47,008 bases of DNA, from the NCBI GenBank assembly GCA_024404815.1, contig JAKSPL010000018.1, forward strand, positions 1-47,008, read 5' to 3'. Under the pieces are notes generated by a model. It worked only from the letters and a program-made list of their open reading frames with translations, ran no database searches and was not told the DNA's origin. Source of the DNA: Oscillospiraceae bacterium (GTDB lineage: Bacteria; Bacillota; Clostridia; Oscillospirales; Ruminococcaceae). Positions 8,496 through 17,308 of the stretch are shown here, piece after piece (position 1 is the first letter of the stretch; each line of letters begins with the position of its first letter). The position numbers were made by a program, and so were the translations under genes.

Positions 8496-9240
8496 GTTGT
8501 TGTTCTTCTTCCTCTTTGATTTGCAGGATAACCGTCAGGCATTGCTGCTTTGTATCACGCTGTATCTTCGCAGATACGCTCTTTTTGTTGATTTCCATTT
8601 GTTCAGTCAGGCGTTCTGCCAGCAGTCCGCCTAGTCCGCAGACCTCCGTGTGCCAAAGCATCGGATACAGACCGACATTCTCGTATGGGATTTCCCAAAC
8701 ATCTGTAAATACGCTGTTTTTGCTAATGCGCACGGGTATCTCCCAGAGAGAATCGTCCTTTGCAAACATCCGTGCCGTCCGCAATTCGTAGCGGCGCAGT
8801 TTTTTCTCCATCTGCTTTGCGAGCTTTTCCAGCTGCGCGGCATATTTCTCAGCCAGCAGTTCCCGAAATGCAAAGCCGCTGAAATTCTTTGAAAATTCAG
8901 CAGGAACATTGATTTCAGCATAGCTTTCTTTCATGACACGCGCAGAGTTTTCAGCAGTCGTTTCACGTTCATCCGCGGTGGTGACCTGCGGAAACCGTAC
9001 TTTCAGCTCTGTATACTGTTTGAGCGCATCCTTGACTGCCGCTGTACCCATCTGCAAACCGCGCAGATCCGAGCTTCCGCCGTGTTCCCAGCCGCTCTCC
9101 GCGTCCTTTCGCACAAACATCTGCGTATATGCCGCGATCAGCACGCGCATGGTCACTTCCTCGCCGCCGCTTTCCAGACAAGCCTGAAACAAATCCTCCT
9201 CCAACGCCTCAGGCGTCGAAAAACGAGATGTCGTTTCCAT
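8476..9240 (-). CDS. Uncharacterised protein, first gene of the tsaE-tsaB operon
   Basis: A 254-aa soluble protein with no signal peptide or membrane helix and no family that I recognise. The N-terminal 70 residues are mixed, the middle (about 100-160) is highly charged and probably helical (KYAAQLEKLAKQMEKKLRRYELRTARM), and the C-terminal third contains beta-like segments ending in an acidic stretch. The start has GGGAGGTG upstream and a consensus promoter. Its 3' end overlaps tsaE by 20 nt. Function unknown; the coupling suggests co-regulation with tRNA modification, not proof of a shared role. Confidence 0.8.
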   Translation of the reverse strand: METTSRFSTPEALEEDLFQACLESGGEEVTMRVLIAAYTQMFVRKDAESGWEHGGSSDLRGLQMGTAAVKDALKQYTELKVRFPQVTTADERETTAENSARVMKESYAEINVPAEFSKNFSGFAFRELLAEKYAAQLEKLAKQMEKKLRRYELRTARMFAKDDSLWEIPVRISKNSVFTDVWEIPYENVGLYPMLWHTEVCGLGGLLAERLTEQMEINKKSVSAKIQRDTKQQCLTVILQIKEEEEQQHDSVSI

Positions 9241-9272
9241 TCAAACACCTCCCGTGTTCTGCTGTTTTCTCT

Positions 9273-9301
9273 ATTATACCAGAAAACTCCCGCCATTGCA
9301 A
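9273..9301 (-). promoter_or_regulatory. Promoter of the ORF254-tsaE-tsaB operon
   Basis: On the minus strand TTGCAA (9301-9296), 17-nt spacer, TATAAT (9278-9273). It lies in the short gap after rmuC. Confidence 0.82.
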
Positions 9302-9317
9302 GCGGACAGAGAAATTC

Positions 9318-10574
9318 TCACAGATTTTCATGGTCGGCATTGTCATCACGGATGGCAAGTTCTACCGACTGCACCTCGCGCAGACTGCGGTTGATGGCGC
9401 GTGTCCGCACACCGACCAGCTTATCCAAGTCTTTTCCGACCTGGTCGATATGCTTTTGCGTTTGTTCGAGTTGTTCTTCGAACTTCGAGAATTCCGACTT
9501 GACCGTACCGAGAATCTGCCAGACCTCGTCCGACCGTTTCTGAATGGCAAGCGTCCGAAAGCCCATCTGTAACGCATTCAGCATCGCCGCCATCGTAGAC
9601 GGTCCTGCAATCGTGATCTGGTAATCGCGCTGTAAACTTTCCACCAATCCGCGGCTGACGACCTCCGAATACAAACCTTCAAACGGCAGAAACAGAATGC
9701 CGAATGCTGTTGTATACGGCGGTTCTACGTACTTTGTGCGGATGTCCTTTGCAAAACTGCGGATGCGGCTGACCAGTTCCGATGCCGCCTGTTCGACCGC
9801 CTCACGGCTGCCGCTTTCCTGCGCATCCTGTAATTTCAAATAGCAGTCCGCAGGGAATTTCGCGTCGATCGGCAGATAGACGGTATTGCCGTCCTCGCCG
9901 GGGAGCCGAATCGCATATTCCACATGATTGCTGCTGCCGGGAATCGTCGAAAATTCGGTTTCGTACTGCTCAGGGGCAAGAATCTCCTCCAAAATCGCAC
10001 CAAGCTGTATTTCACCCATCATGCCTCGCGTTTTGACATTCGACAGCACCTTTTTCAGTCCGCCAACATCATTCGCCAGCGATTTCATCTCGCCCAGTCC
10101 CTTGTAGACCGCGTCCAGACTCTCCGACACACGCCGAAAACTCTGCGCCATTGTTTCTTCCAGACTCGCCTGTAACCGTTCGTCTACCGTTTTCCGCATT
10201 TCTTCCAATCGCTGGTTATTCTGTGTCTGCATCGCATCCAGCCGCTGCTGCATGGTTTCACGCATCGCCTGCATCCGCTCGGCATTGCCTGATTCGAGCG
10301 TCTGGAACCGCTGTTCCAACTGCTGCAACTGCCGAAGCTGCGCGTCCGCTGACTGTGTCTGGTTCTTCGAAAGCATATCGCTGAACAGCTGCATCGACTG
10401 ACCGACACTCTCCGTCAGGTCGTGTCCCAACTCGCGCTGACTCTGCGTCATGCGTTCCAGCTGTTTTTGTAGATGCGGATGTTTCTGTGTACGCATCAGA
10501 TTCGCAAGCAGCCATAAATTCACCGCGCACAAAATCAGCAATACTATAATGGTGATAATCAGAAAAATATTCAT
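9318..10574 (-). CDS. rmuC: DNA recombination protein RmuC
   Basis: A 418-aa protein with one N-terminal membrane helix (MNIFLIITIIVLLILCAVN). A long coiled coil (about residues 30-140, Gln/Glu/Arg rich) follows, then the RmuC domain (LSNVKTRGMMGEIQLG, PIDAKFP, FLPFEGLY). RmuC is a nuclease-fold protein thought to limit inversions at short inverted repeats. An open frame extends upstream but only this ATG begins at the membrane helix. It overlaps the kinase stop as ATGA, indicating coupled translation. Confidence 0.93.
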   Translation of the reverse strand: MNIFLIITIIVLLILCAVNLWLLANLMRTQKHPHLQKQLERMTQSQRELGHDLTESVGQSMQLFSDMLSKNQTQSADAQLRQLQQLEQRFQTLESGNAERMQAMRETMQQRLDAMQTQNNQRLEEMRKTVDERLQASLEETMAQSFRRVSESLDAVYKGLGEMKSLANDVGGLKKVLSNVKTRGMMGEIQLGAILEEILAPEQYETEFSTIPGSSNHVEYAIRLPGEDGNTVYLPIDAKFPADCYLKLQDAQESGSREAVEQAASELVSRIRSFAKDIRTKYVEPPYTTAFGILFLPFEGLYSEVVSRGLVESLQRDYQITIAGPSTMAAMLNALQMGFRTLAIQKRSDEVWQILGTVKSEFSKFEEQLEQTQKHIDQVGKDLDKLVGVRTRAINRSLREVQSVELAIRDDNADHENL

Positions 10575-11512
10575 TCCGTTTCTCCCTCCACCAGCTGTGG
10601 ATACGGCAGTTTTTTCAGCAGTTCCTCGATTTTTTCGGCATTCGCAAGCCACGGCGCAAAGGCGGTCGCGGAGCCTGCCGCGACACCAAGCCGCAGACAA
10701 TCCGCCATCGCCCAACCCTTTGCAGCACCAGCCAGAAAACCTGCAAGCATAGAATCGCCAGCGCCAACGGTGTTGACAACTTCGCTGTGCGGCGCATCCA
10801 GCCGCCAGACCGCGCCGTCCGCAGTCAACAGCAATGCACCATCTCCGCCCAGCGACAACAGAACATTTTCTGCGCCCATTTGCTGCAATTTTCTGCCATA
10901 CGGAACAGCTTCCTGCCAGCGCGTGATCTCCACGCCGAACAGTCCGCAAAGTTCCGGCAGATTCGGCTTTACCACAAACGGATGATACGACAATACCGCA
11001 CGCAGCGGCTCGCCCTCTGCGTCCACCGCAAAGCGCACACCATTTTCACGGAGTACCGCCATGATGTCCGCATACAGACGGCTGTCTGCACCGCGCGGTA
11101 CGCTGCCTGCCAGAACAATGATGTCGTTTTCTCCGTACACACGCAGTTTTTCTGCAAGGTTCGCTATCTGTTCCGCAGGAACGGATACACCTGTCCCGTT
11201 CAGCTCTGTCACAACGCCGCTTTCCTCGATTTTCAGGTTGATACGGTTGTTCTGCCCTTCCAGTTCCAGCCATTCACCACGAATCCCCCACGACAAGACC
11301 TGTGCACGGAGCATTGCCCCGACCGCACCTGCGGAGAATCCGTAAATGCACGTATCTTCGTGCAGTTCATGCAAAATATATGAGACATTGATACCTTTTC
11401 CGCCAGCGGTGATATGTTCAGATGCCGTGCGGTTGACCATGCCTTTTTCAAGCGGTTTTGCGATACACGCAGTATAATCCACAGCAGGATTCAGCGTTAC
11501 AGTTGCAATCAT
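10571..11512 (-). CDS. fruK: PfkB-family sugar kinase, probable 1-phosphofructokinase
   Basis: A 313-aa ribokinase-fold kinase. The start MIATVTLNPAVDYT and the AGGKGINVS motif are typical of the FruK/LacC branch. The C-terminal anion-hole/catalytic motif is NTVGAGDSMLAGF with the base Asp in GAGD. Known activities in this branch are fructose-1-phosphate or tagatose-6-phosphate phosphorylation. No PTS or fructose regulator is adjacent, so FruK is the likelier but unproven call. Ribosome site AAGGAG. Only about 20 nt separate the ATG from the terminator of the gene upstream. Confidence 0.85.
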   Translation of the reverse strand: MIATVTLNPAVDYTACIAKPLEKGMVNRTASEHITAGGKGINVSYILHELHEDTCIYGFSAGAVGAMLRAQVLSWGIRGEWLELEGQNNRINLKIEESGVVTELNGTGVSVPAEQIANLAEKLRVYGENDIIVLAGSVPRGADSRLYADIMAVLRENGVRFAVDAEGEPLRAVLSYHPFVVKPNLPELCGLFGVEITRWQEAVPYGRKLQQMGAENVLLSLGGDGALLLTADGAVWRLDAPHSEVVNTVGAGDSMLAGFLAGAAKGWAMADCLRLGVAAGSATAFAPWLANAEKIEELLKKLPYPQLVEGETE

Positions 11513-11532
11513 CGTTTCTCCTTAACACAAAA

Positions 11533-11565
11533 ACGAGACTCTGCATAACAGAGTCTCGTCGTTTT
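11533..11565 (-). terminator. Terminator of the pilin-like gene, just upstream of fruK
   Basis: An 11-bp perfect stem ACGAGACTCTG / CAGAGTCTCGT with a 5-nt loop. T runs occur on both strands, so it can work on the minus strand. Confidence 0.88.
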
Positions 11566-11578
11566 TCAGACAGTCAAA

Positions 11579-12298
11579 TCAAAGACCTATAATTGCCAGC
11601 AACATAGTTTCATCGGTAACAGCCTGCACATTTGCATAGCCGCCCCATGTCTTGTCACTTGCTTTGCCGGGGAAGCATCCAATGTATTCAGATTTTGCAC
11701 CGGATGCGCAAACAACGCCCTGAACCTGATATTCTTTAATGTAAATATCCCAGCTCCAGTCGCTAAAATCTTCCACCAGAAGGCTCATACGATTCATAAA
11801 GCAGGAAGGAGTACCGTCAGGGTTGGCTGTAAGAGGTGCTAATCTGTTGCCGCTGGCTGCTGTCAATACACCAGCTACATCATCGTCAGTCAGACCGACA
11901 AGAGAGGTAGTAGCACCGCCCGTCTGAACACTGCCTGCATGTTTAACGGAAACAGAACCGCTCACCAGTTGGCCGTCTTCCACACGGAAGAACAATGTCG
12001 GCGGATTTGTCGAATCGGTCATTTTAGAATGTTCGCCGTCCACAGTACCATAAAATTCGCTGTGCGTACCATTGCGGTCGAAGAACTCATACTCCTGACA
12101 TACAGTCTGCGCGGAATTGAAGATAATACGTGCAGTCGAATTTGCAGAATTCAGACGGCTGCGTGTCAGATAGCTTGATACCATCGGAACAAACATCGCA
12201 ATCAAAATAGTGATCAAGCCGATAACCAAAATCATTTCCATCAAAGTAAAGCCTTTTACAGTATGCTTTTCCTGACGTTTATTTAGAACATGGGTCAT
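11579..12298 (-). CDS. Type IV pilin-like (pseudopilin) protein
   Basis: A 239-aa protein with a class III signal: KGFTLMEMILVIGLITILIAMFVP. Cleavage is expected after Gly with N-methyl-Phe and the conserved Glu at +5. The rest is a globular domain with several Trp near the C terminus. Known family role is a building block of type IV or Com-type pili. No pilus ATPase, platform protein or prepilin peptidase is nearby, so it is an orphan here. The ATG at 12298 has a GGGGGAG site; an upstream open frame is not supported. Confidence 0.85.
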   Translation of the reverse strand: MTHVLNKRQEKHTVKGFTLMEMILVIGLITILIAMFVPMVSSYLTRSRLNSANSTARIIFNSAQTVCQEYEFFDRNGTHSEFYGTVDGEHSKMTDSTNPPTLFFRVEDGQLVSGSVSVKHAGSVQTGGATTSLVGLTDDDVAGVLTAASGNRLAPLTANPDGTPSCFMNRMSLLVEDFSDWSWDIYIKEYQVQGVVCASGAKSEYIGCFPGKASDKTWGGYANVQAVTDETMLLAIIGL

Positions 12299-12361
12299 AA
12301 ATACTCCCCCTTTGTCATTATTCTTACAAAATGAAATCGGACTTTCCATCAATCCATTATT

Positions 12362-12390
12362 AGTATAGCATATTATGAGTAGATTGTCAA
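12362..12390 (-). promoter_or_regulatory. Promoter of the pilin-like gene
   Basis: On the minus strand TTGACA (12390-12385), 17-nt spacer, TATACT (12367-12362): near consensus. Confidence 0.88.
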
Positions 12391-12467
12391 TAGAAAATGA
12401 ACAAATTGTTAATAGCAAATTCTCCAAAAATGAAGTACCGAATTCGGTCGCTTTGCCGAATATGCGT

Positions 12468-13562
12468 TTATTTCTGTTTTTGCGGGAAATCAACGATCGG
12501 GGAGAGAAGCAGATAAGGCAGCGAGAACCGATTGTGCATCACATTCTCTCTGTCGGAAGAAAATTTCAGTCGATTGGTATCGGTCGCATACGTCGGCAGC
12601 CGCAGCGTACACTTCGACGCATTGCCCTGCCATTCAAATTCCACGCTGCCGCGGAACGTTTTGCAGAATCGTTCCAGAAGCGCACGCGAAGATGCTGCCG
12701 TATCCGAATCCTGCCAATGCCGTTCCCGACGAAGGATCGGTACTTTTTCGCGGCGGTTCTCAACTGCCGTTGCGGTAAATACGATCGTGATCTCGCGCTG
12801 CTTGCAGGACGCCTCACAATAATACAGCGAGCGGTTCGGATATCCCTCATGCAGCAACACAAAAATATTCAGCAGCGCAAAATGCAGGCGTTCCGTGTCC
12901 ACTCTTGCAGGCATTGCCCGAAGATCATTCGGCAATTCCACCGTCACGTAATCCTGCATAATATAGCGGATCTCCTCCATCGTTTCAAACAATACCGCAG
13001 AAACATCCACCGCAGGCAGCTGCATCAGCCGATGCTTGGACATTCCTTCATACCATGTCAGTTCCTGACAGCGTACTGCCTGATGCAGCAGATGATAGAT
13101 ACTATCCCCGATGAGATGAGAAGCCGCTTTTCCCTCGTCGGTTTCTGCACCTTCCAGCTTGCTGACTGCCTCGCCTGCCTGTACCAGATCCGAACAAATC
13201 AGACGCAGATCCGTACTATGCGCAGAAAACAGCGACCGCATTTCCTTTCCGCTGATAGCGTGCCATGTTTCCTGACGCTGAACTTGCAGCAGATAATATT
13301 CCTTCTTCTCGATCAGCAGCGGCAAAAGCTGACATTGAAACGTCTTGTTTTTCTCTGTCACGGTGAACAAACCGTTCACAGGCAGCAGCGGTTCACTGTC
13401 ATCAGCACACGGAAGCTGTGTCAAAATCTGTGTGTACAACGGCAGTATTGATGCGTCCGAATACCAGAGCAGTTCCATTTCTGCATTGCAAAGTCCCATC
13501 GGCAGTTCGCTGTTCCCATATAAAAGCCGTACTGCGGCAATGATTTTTTCCGTTCCTTCCAT
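12468..13562 (-). CDS. Degenerate sensor-histidine-kinase-like protein
   Basis: A 364-aa soluble protein. An N-terminal PAS-like half (PMGLCNAEMELLWYSD, EKKEYYLLQVQRQE) is followed by a helical segment (FSAHSTDLRLICSDL) placed where a dimerisation/phosphoacceptor helix would be. A C-terminal half resembles a HATPase: DTERLHFALLNIFVLLHEG looks like an N box without the usual Asn-Ala, and FEWQGNASKCTLRLP ends it. Clear G boxes are missing, so ATP binding is doubtful. No response regulator is adjacent. Start at 13562 chosen because GGAGGG lies 7-8 nt upstream; an ATG 15 nt earlier lacks good spacing. Divergent from gap. Confidence 0.65.
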   Translation of the reverse strand: MEGTEKIIAAVRLLYGNSELPMGLCNAEMELLWYSDASILPLYTQILTQLPCADDSEPLLPVNGLFTVTEKNKTFQCQLLPLLIEKKEYYLLQVQRQETWHAISGKEMRSLFSAHSTDLRLICSDLVQAGEAVSKLEGAETDEGKAASHLIGDSIYHLLHQAVRCQELTWYEGMSKHRLMQLPAVDVSAVLFETMEEIRYIMQDYVTVELPNDLRAMPARVDTERLHFALLNIFVLLHEGYPNRSLYYCEASCKQREITIVFTATAVENRREKVPILRRERHWQDSDTAASSRALLERFCKTFRGSVEFEWQGNASKCTLRLPTYATDTNRLKFSSDRENVMHNRFSLPYLLLSPIVDFPQKQK

Positions 13563-13738
13563 CCATTTTCCCTCCATGTCCTTTCTGTCACTCTTTTTTA
13601 TTATACATCAAAAAAGATTTTTTTTCGACCGTTTCCAAAAGATTCGGAAGAATCAACAAAAAACAGTCGTGCCTTATTCAAACATTTCACGAAAAAGGCG
13701 CATTTTTCCGAAAGCGCGTTATTTTTTTGTCAAAGTGC

Positions 13739-13767
13739 TTGCATTTTTCCAAATTATGATGTAAAAT
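13739..13767 (+). promoter_or_regulatory. Promoter of gap
   Basis: TTGCAT (13739-13744), 17-nt spacer, TAAAAT (13762-13767), followed by a TAGGAGGTAA ribosome site. Confidence 0.78.
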
Positions 13768-13799
13768 AGAAGTATCAATATTTCTAGGAGGTAATTCCA

Positions 13800-14837
13800 A
13801 TGTCCGTTAAAGTTGCTATCAATGGTTTTGGCCGTATCGGCCGTCTTGCTTTCCGTCAGATGTTTGACGCTGAGGGCTACGAGGTTGTTGCTATCAATGA
13901 CCTGACCAAGCCTTCCATGCTCGCTCAGCTTCTCAAGTACGATACCGCTCAGGGCGGTTACTGCGGCAGAATCGGTGAGAACCTTCACACTGTTTCCGCT
14001 GATGATGAGAAGGGCACTCTGACCGTTGACGGCAAGACCCTCACCATCTATGCAAAGGCAAACGCTGCTGAACTGCCGTGGGGCGAAATCGGTGTTGACG
14101 TTGTTCTGGAATGCACCGGCTTCTACTGCTCCAAGGATAAGTCCCAGGCTCACATTGATGCAGGCGCTAAGAAGGTCGTCATCTCCGCTCCGGCAGGCAA
14201 TGACCTCCCGACCATCGTTTTCTCCGTTAACGAGAAGACCCTGACCAAGGACGACAAGATCATTTCCGCTGCTTCCTGCACCACCAACTGCCTCGCTCCG
14301 ATGGCAAAGGCTCTCAACGACTATGCTCCCATCCAGAGCGGTATCATGAGCACCATCCACGCTTACACCGGCGACCAGATGATCCTCGACGGCCCGCACC
14401 GTAAGGGTGACTTCCGCCGTGCCCGCGCTGGCGCTGCGAACATCGTTCCGAACTCCACCGGTGCTGCAAAGGCAATCGGTCTGGTTATCCCTGAGCTGAA
14501 CGGCAAGCTCATCGGCTCTGCTCAGCGTGTTCCTGTTCCGACCGGTTCTACCACCATCCTGACCGCTGTTGTCAAGGGTGCTAACGTAACCAAGGAAGGC
14601 ATCAACGCTGCTATGAAGGCTGCTGCTTCCGAGTCCTTCGGCTACAACGAGGATCAGATCGTTTCTTCCGATGTTATCGGTATGCGTTTCGGTTCTCTGT
14701 TCGATGCTACTCAGACCATGGTTTCTGAGCTGGGCGACGGTCTGTATCAGGTTCAGGTTGTTTCTTGGTACGACAACGAGAACTCCTACACCAGCCAGAT
14801 GGTTCGCACCATCAAATATTTCGCAGAACTGGGCTAA
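13800..14837 (+). CDS. gap: Glyceraldehyde-3-phosphate dehydrogenase, type I
   Basis: A 345-aa glycolytic enzyme that oxidises and phosphorylates glyceraldehyde-3-phosphate with NAD+. The Rossmann start is [15 protein letters not shown]; the active-site Cys160 lies in [13 protein letters not shown]; the catalytic His is in [10 protein letters not shown]. Codon use is strongly restricted (GCT, GTT, CTC, AAG), as expected for a very highly expressed gene and shared with pgk and tpiA. It stands alone, away from the pgk-tpiA-gpmI block. Confidence 0.98.
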   Translation: MSVKVAINGFGRIGRLAFRQMFDAEGYEVVAINDLTKPSMLAQLLKYDTAQGGYCGRIGENLHTVSADDEKGTLTVDGKTLTIYAKANAAELPWGEIGVDVVLECTGFYCSKDKSQAHIDAGAKKVVISAPAGNDLPTIVFSVNEKTLTKDDKIISAASCTTNCLAPMAKALNDYAPIQSGIMSTIHAYTGDQMILDGPHRKGDFRRARAGAANIVPNSTGAAKAIGLVIPELNGKLIGSAQRVPVPTGSTTILTAVVKGANVTKEGINAAMKAAASESFGYNEDQIVSSDVIGMRFGSLFDATQTMVSELGDGLYQVQVVSWYDNENSYTSQMVRTIKYFAELG

Positions 14838-14857
14838 TCCCCTCTTAAACTGCATAC

Positions 14858-14892
14858 AAAAAGCCGTCCATGCAAATGGGCGGCTTTTTTAT
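14858..14892 (+). terminator. Rho-independent terminator of gap
   Basis: Stem AAAAAGCCGTCC / GGGCGGCTTTTTT with one G-U pair and an 8-nt loop, ending in a T run. Confidence 0.9.
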
Positions 14893-14911
14893 TTCGGGAA
14901 ACAGATTTCTC

Positions 14912-14940
14912 TTGACAGGATACACTTTTCATGCTATGAT
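14912..14940 (+). promoter_or_regulatory. Strong promoter in front of a broken ORF
   Basis: TTGACA (14912-14917), 17-nt spacer, TATGAT (14935-14940). A hairpin CGACAG/CTGTCG at 14953-14969 follows in the leader. Confidence 0.8.
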
Positions 14941-14983
14941 AATATCAAATTCCGACAGTTCGTCTGTCGTGTGAAATGAGGAG

Positions 14984-15076
14984 ATTGGCAGCACGGACTA
15001 TTACTTTGACCTGACTGCCGCACAGGGTTCGGGATACCCTGAATACCTGTTCTATTCCAAACCGCATAACGCCTAA
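14984..15076 (+). pseudogene. ORF remnant lacking a start codon
   Basis: A consensus promoter and a GAGGAG site (14979-14983 region) lead into an open frame with no ATG, GTG or TTG. It reads from ATT to TAA as about 30 residues containing TDYYFDLTAAQGSGYPEYL. The nearest ATG, in another frame, stops after 12 codons. The most economical reading is a gene whose middle was deleted, joining its leader to its C-terminal codons; an ATT start is the alternative. Family not recognised. A terminator follows directly. Confidence 0.4.
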
Positions 15077-15081
15077 AAACC

Positions 15082-15119
15082 AAACCGCCTGCACCATCAT
15101 CGGTACAGGCGGTTTTTTA
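15082..15119. terminator. Bidirectional terminator for the remnant and lysS
   Basis: Stem AAACCGCCTG (15082-15091) with CAGGCGGTTT (15106-15115); six T on the plus strand and TTTGGTTTTT on the minus strand. Confidence 0.88.
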
Positions 15120-15129
15120 TATCTGCCTA

Positions 15130-16749
15130 TTATTCTTCTTCGGATTCTGCCGCATTGGACGCCGTGTTGTTGTCCAGCGACTTCATGGTCGGGAACAGCA
15201 GTACGTCACGAATCGACTGGCTGTTGGTCAGCAGCATGACCAGACGGTCAATGCCGTAGCCGATGCCGCCCGTTGGAGGCATACCGATCTCGAGCGCGTT
15301 CATAAAGTCCTCGTCGATGTGGTTTGCTTCATCGTCGCCCTTCTTGATCAGTTCTTCCTGCGCTTCAAAACGCTTGCGCTGGTCGATCGGATCATTCAGC
15401 TCGGAGTAGGCATTGCACATTTCGCGTGCGGTGATAAACAGCTCGAAACGCTCAACATAGTCAGGCTTATCGGGCTTGCGCTTGGTCAGCGGAGAAATTT
15501 CAACAGGGTGATCCATGACAAAGGTCGGCTGAATCAGGTTCTCCTCGACAAATTCCTCGAAGAACAGGTTCAGGATGTCGCCCTTTTCGTGACGGTCTTC
15601 ATAGTGAACACCCTTTTCATCCGCGATCTTCTTTGCGGCAGCGGTATCAGGAATCGCATCAAAGTCCACACCTGCATACTTTTTGACCGCATCGATCATG
15701 GTGATACGCTCAAACGGCTTGCCGAGGTCGATCATGACATCGCCGTAGGGAACAAGCGTTGTGCCGCAGACGGTCTGTGCAACATGGCGGAACATATTTT
15801 CCGTCAGGTCCATCATACCGTAGTAATCGGTGTATGCCTGATACAGCTCCATGAGCGTGAATTCAGGGTTGTGACGGGTATCAACGCCCTCGTTGCGGAA
15901 CACTCTGCCGATCTCGTAGACCTTTTCCAGTCCGCCGACGATCAGTCGCTTCAAATAGAGTTCCAGCGAAATACGCAGCTTGACATCTTCATCGAGTGCA
16001 TTGTAGTGCGTTTCGAACGGTCTTGCTGCCGCGCCGCCTGCATTGGATACGAGCATCGGGGTTTCCACTTCGAGGAAGCCCTGTGCATCCAGCCACGAAC
16101 GAATTGCCGCAATGATCTTACTGCGCTTGACAAATGTATCGCGGACATCCTCATTCATGATGAGGTCCACATAACGCTGACGATAACGAGTATCGCGGTC
16201 GGTCAGACCGTGGAACTTCTCAGGCAGCGGCTTCAGGGACTTGGACAGCAGGGTGATCTTGTATGCGCGGACGGAAAGCTCGCCGCTTCTGGTGCGGAAC
16301 AGAGTTCCCTCAACGCCGATAATATCGCCGATGTCCCACTTGCGGAAGGAATTGAACGACTCCTCGCCGACATCATCCAGACGGACATAGCCCTGAATTC
16401 TGCCCTCACGGTCGCGGACATCAATGAAGTTTGCCTTGCCCATCTTGCGGCGGCTCATCATTCTGCCTGCGATGGTGACACGGAACTGCTCGTTGAGTTT
16501 TTCAACGGCTGCCTTTTTGTCCTCCTCGGAGATATCCTCGGGGAGAGAAGCGTTCATTTCTGCTTCTGCCTCAGCAAACATTTCGCGGCACTGCGCGGTA
16601 TTTGCTGTAACATCAAACTTGGTGATGACAAACGGATCCTGACCGTTTGCCTGCATCTCTGTCAGCTTATCCAGACGAATCTGACGGAATTCGGAGGGAT
16701 CACCGACCTGTTCCGCATTCTGCTGCGGTGCTACATTCTTTTCACTCAT
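15130..16749 (-). CDS. lysS: Lysyl-tRNA synthetase, class II
   Basis: A 539-aa class IIb synthetase that charges tRNA-Lys. An N-terminal OB-fold anticodon domain (GRMMSRRKMGKANFIDVRD) is followed by the catalytic core with motif 2 FRNEGVDTRHNPEFT and motif 3 GIGYGIDRLVML. It is about 40 residues longer than many bacterial LysRS, through an N-terminal lead, an insertion near residues 70-90 and an acidic tail. It lies 15 nt after greA, the usual Firmicute pair. No T-box leader is visible. Confidence 0.97.
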   Translation of the reverse strand: MSEKNVAPQQNAEQVGDPSEFRQIRLDKLTEMQANGQDPFVITKFDVTANTAQCREMFAEAEAEMNASLPEDISEEDKKAAVEKLNEQFRVTIAGRMMSRRKMGKANFIDVRDREGRIQGYVRLDDVGEESFNSFRKWDIGDIIGVEGTLFRTRSGELSVRAYKITLLSKSLKPLPEKFHGLTDRDTRYRQRYVDLIMNEDVRDTFVKRSKIIAAIRSWLDAQGFLEVETPMLVSNAGGAAARPFETHYNALDEDVKLRISLELYLKRLIVGGLEKVYEIGRVFRNEGVDTRHNPEFTLMELYQAYTDYYGMMDLTENMFRHVAQTVCGTTLVPYGDVMIDLGKPFERITMIDAVKKYAGVDFDAIPDTAAAKKIADEKGVHYEDRHEKGDILNLFFEEFVEENLIQPTFVMDHPVEISPLTKRKPDKPDYVERFELFITAREMCNAYSELNDPIDQRKRFEAQEELIKKGDDEANHIDEDFMNALEIGMPPTGGIGYGIDRLVMLLTNSQSIRDVLLFPTMKSLDNNTASNAAESEEE

Positions 16750-16764
16750 CTGTCGTGCCCTCGC

Positions 16765-17259
16765 TTAACCGTTGTTGTCCATCGAAATATCAATGACATG
16801 GAAAGTCATCACACCGATCGGTGCTTCCACGATAAACGCATCGCCGACACGCTTGTGGAGTGCTGCCTTGCCGATCGGGGATTCATCGGAGATCCAGCCC
16901 TTTGCATAATCAGACTCAGTTCTGCCGACGATTTTCAGAGTTTCAATTTTCTCGGGGTTGTCGCCGAACGCCTCGCGCTTCAACGTGACAACAGAACCGT
17001 TGCCGACTTCATCAACAGAAACCGTCTGGATGATCTCAGCGTGTGCAAGGGTATATTCCAGTTCTGCAATTTCTGTTTCCAGACGAGCCTGCTCGTTTCG
17101 TGCTTCATCGTATTCCGCGTTTTCGGACAAGTCGCCGTAGCTTCTTGCTTCTGCGAGCTGGTCTGCGACCTCGCGGCGGCGGGTACCAATCAAATATGCA
17201 AGTTGCTGTTCCAGCGCGTCATAATGCGCCTGTGACATTTGCTCAATATGCTCTGCCAT
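16765..17259 (-). CDS. greA: Transcription elongation factor GreA
   Basis: A 164-aa factor that rescues backtracked RNA polymerase by stimulating transcript cleavage. The N-terminal coiled coil has the acidic tip region EARSYGDLSENAEYDEARNEQ, containing the conserved Asp and Glu. The C-terminal FKBP-like domain ends ISDESPIGKALL-like (SPIGKAALHKRVGD). The ribosome site GGAGG lies before the ATG. Upstream of lysS in one operon. Confidence 0.97.
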   Translation of the reverse strand: MAEHIEQMSQAHYDALEQQLAYLIGTRRREVADQLAEARSYGDLSENAEYDEARNEQARLETEIAELEYTLAHAEIIQTVSVDEVGNGSVVTLKREAFGDNPEKIETLKIVGRTESDYAKGWISDESPIGKAALHKRVGDAFIVEAPIGVMTFHVIDISMDNNG

Positions 17260-17308
17260 GAAAGAAACCTCCGTTTCGCATCAATGCTTTTGTTTCATAT
17301 ATTCAGCA

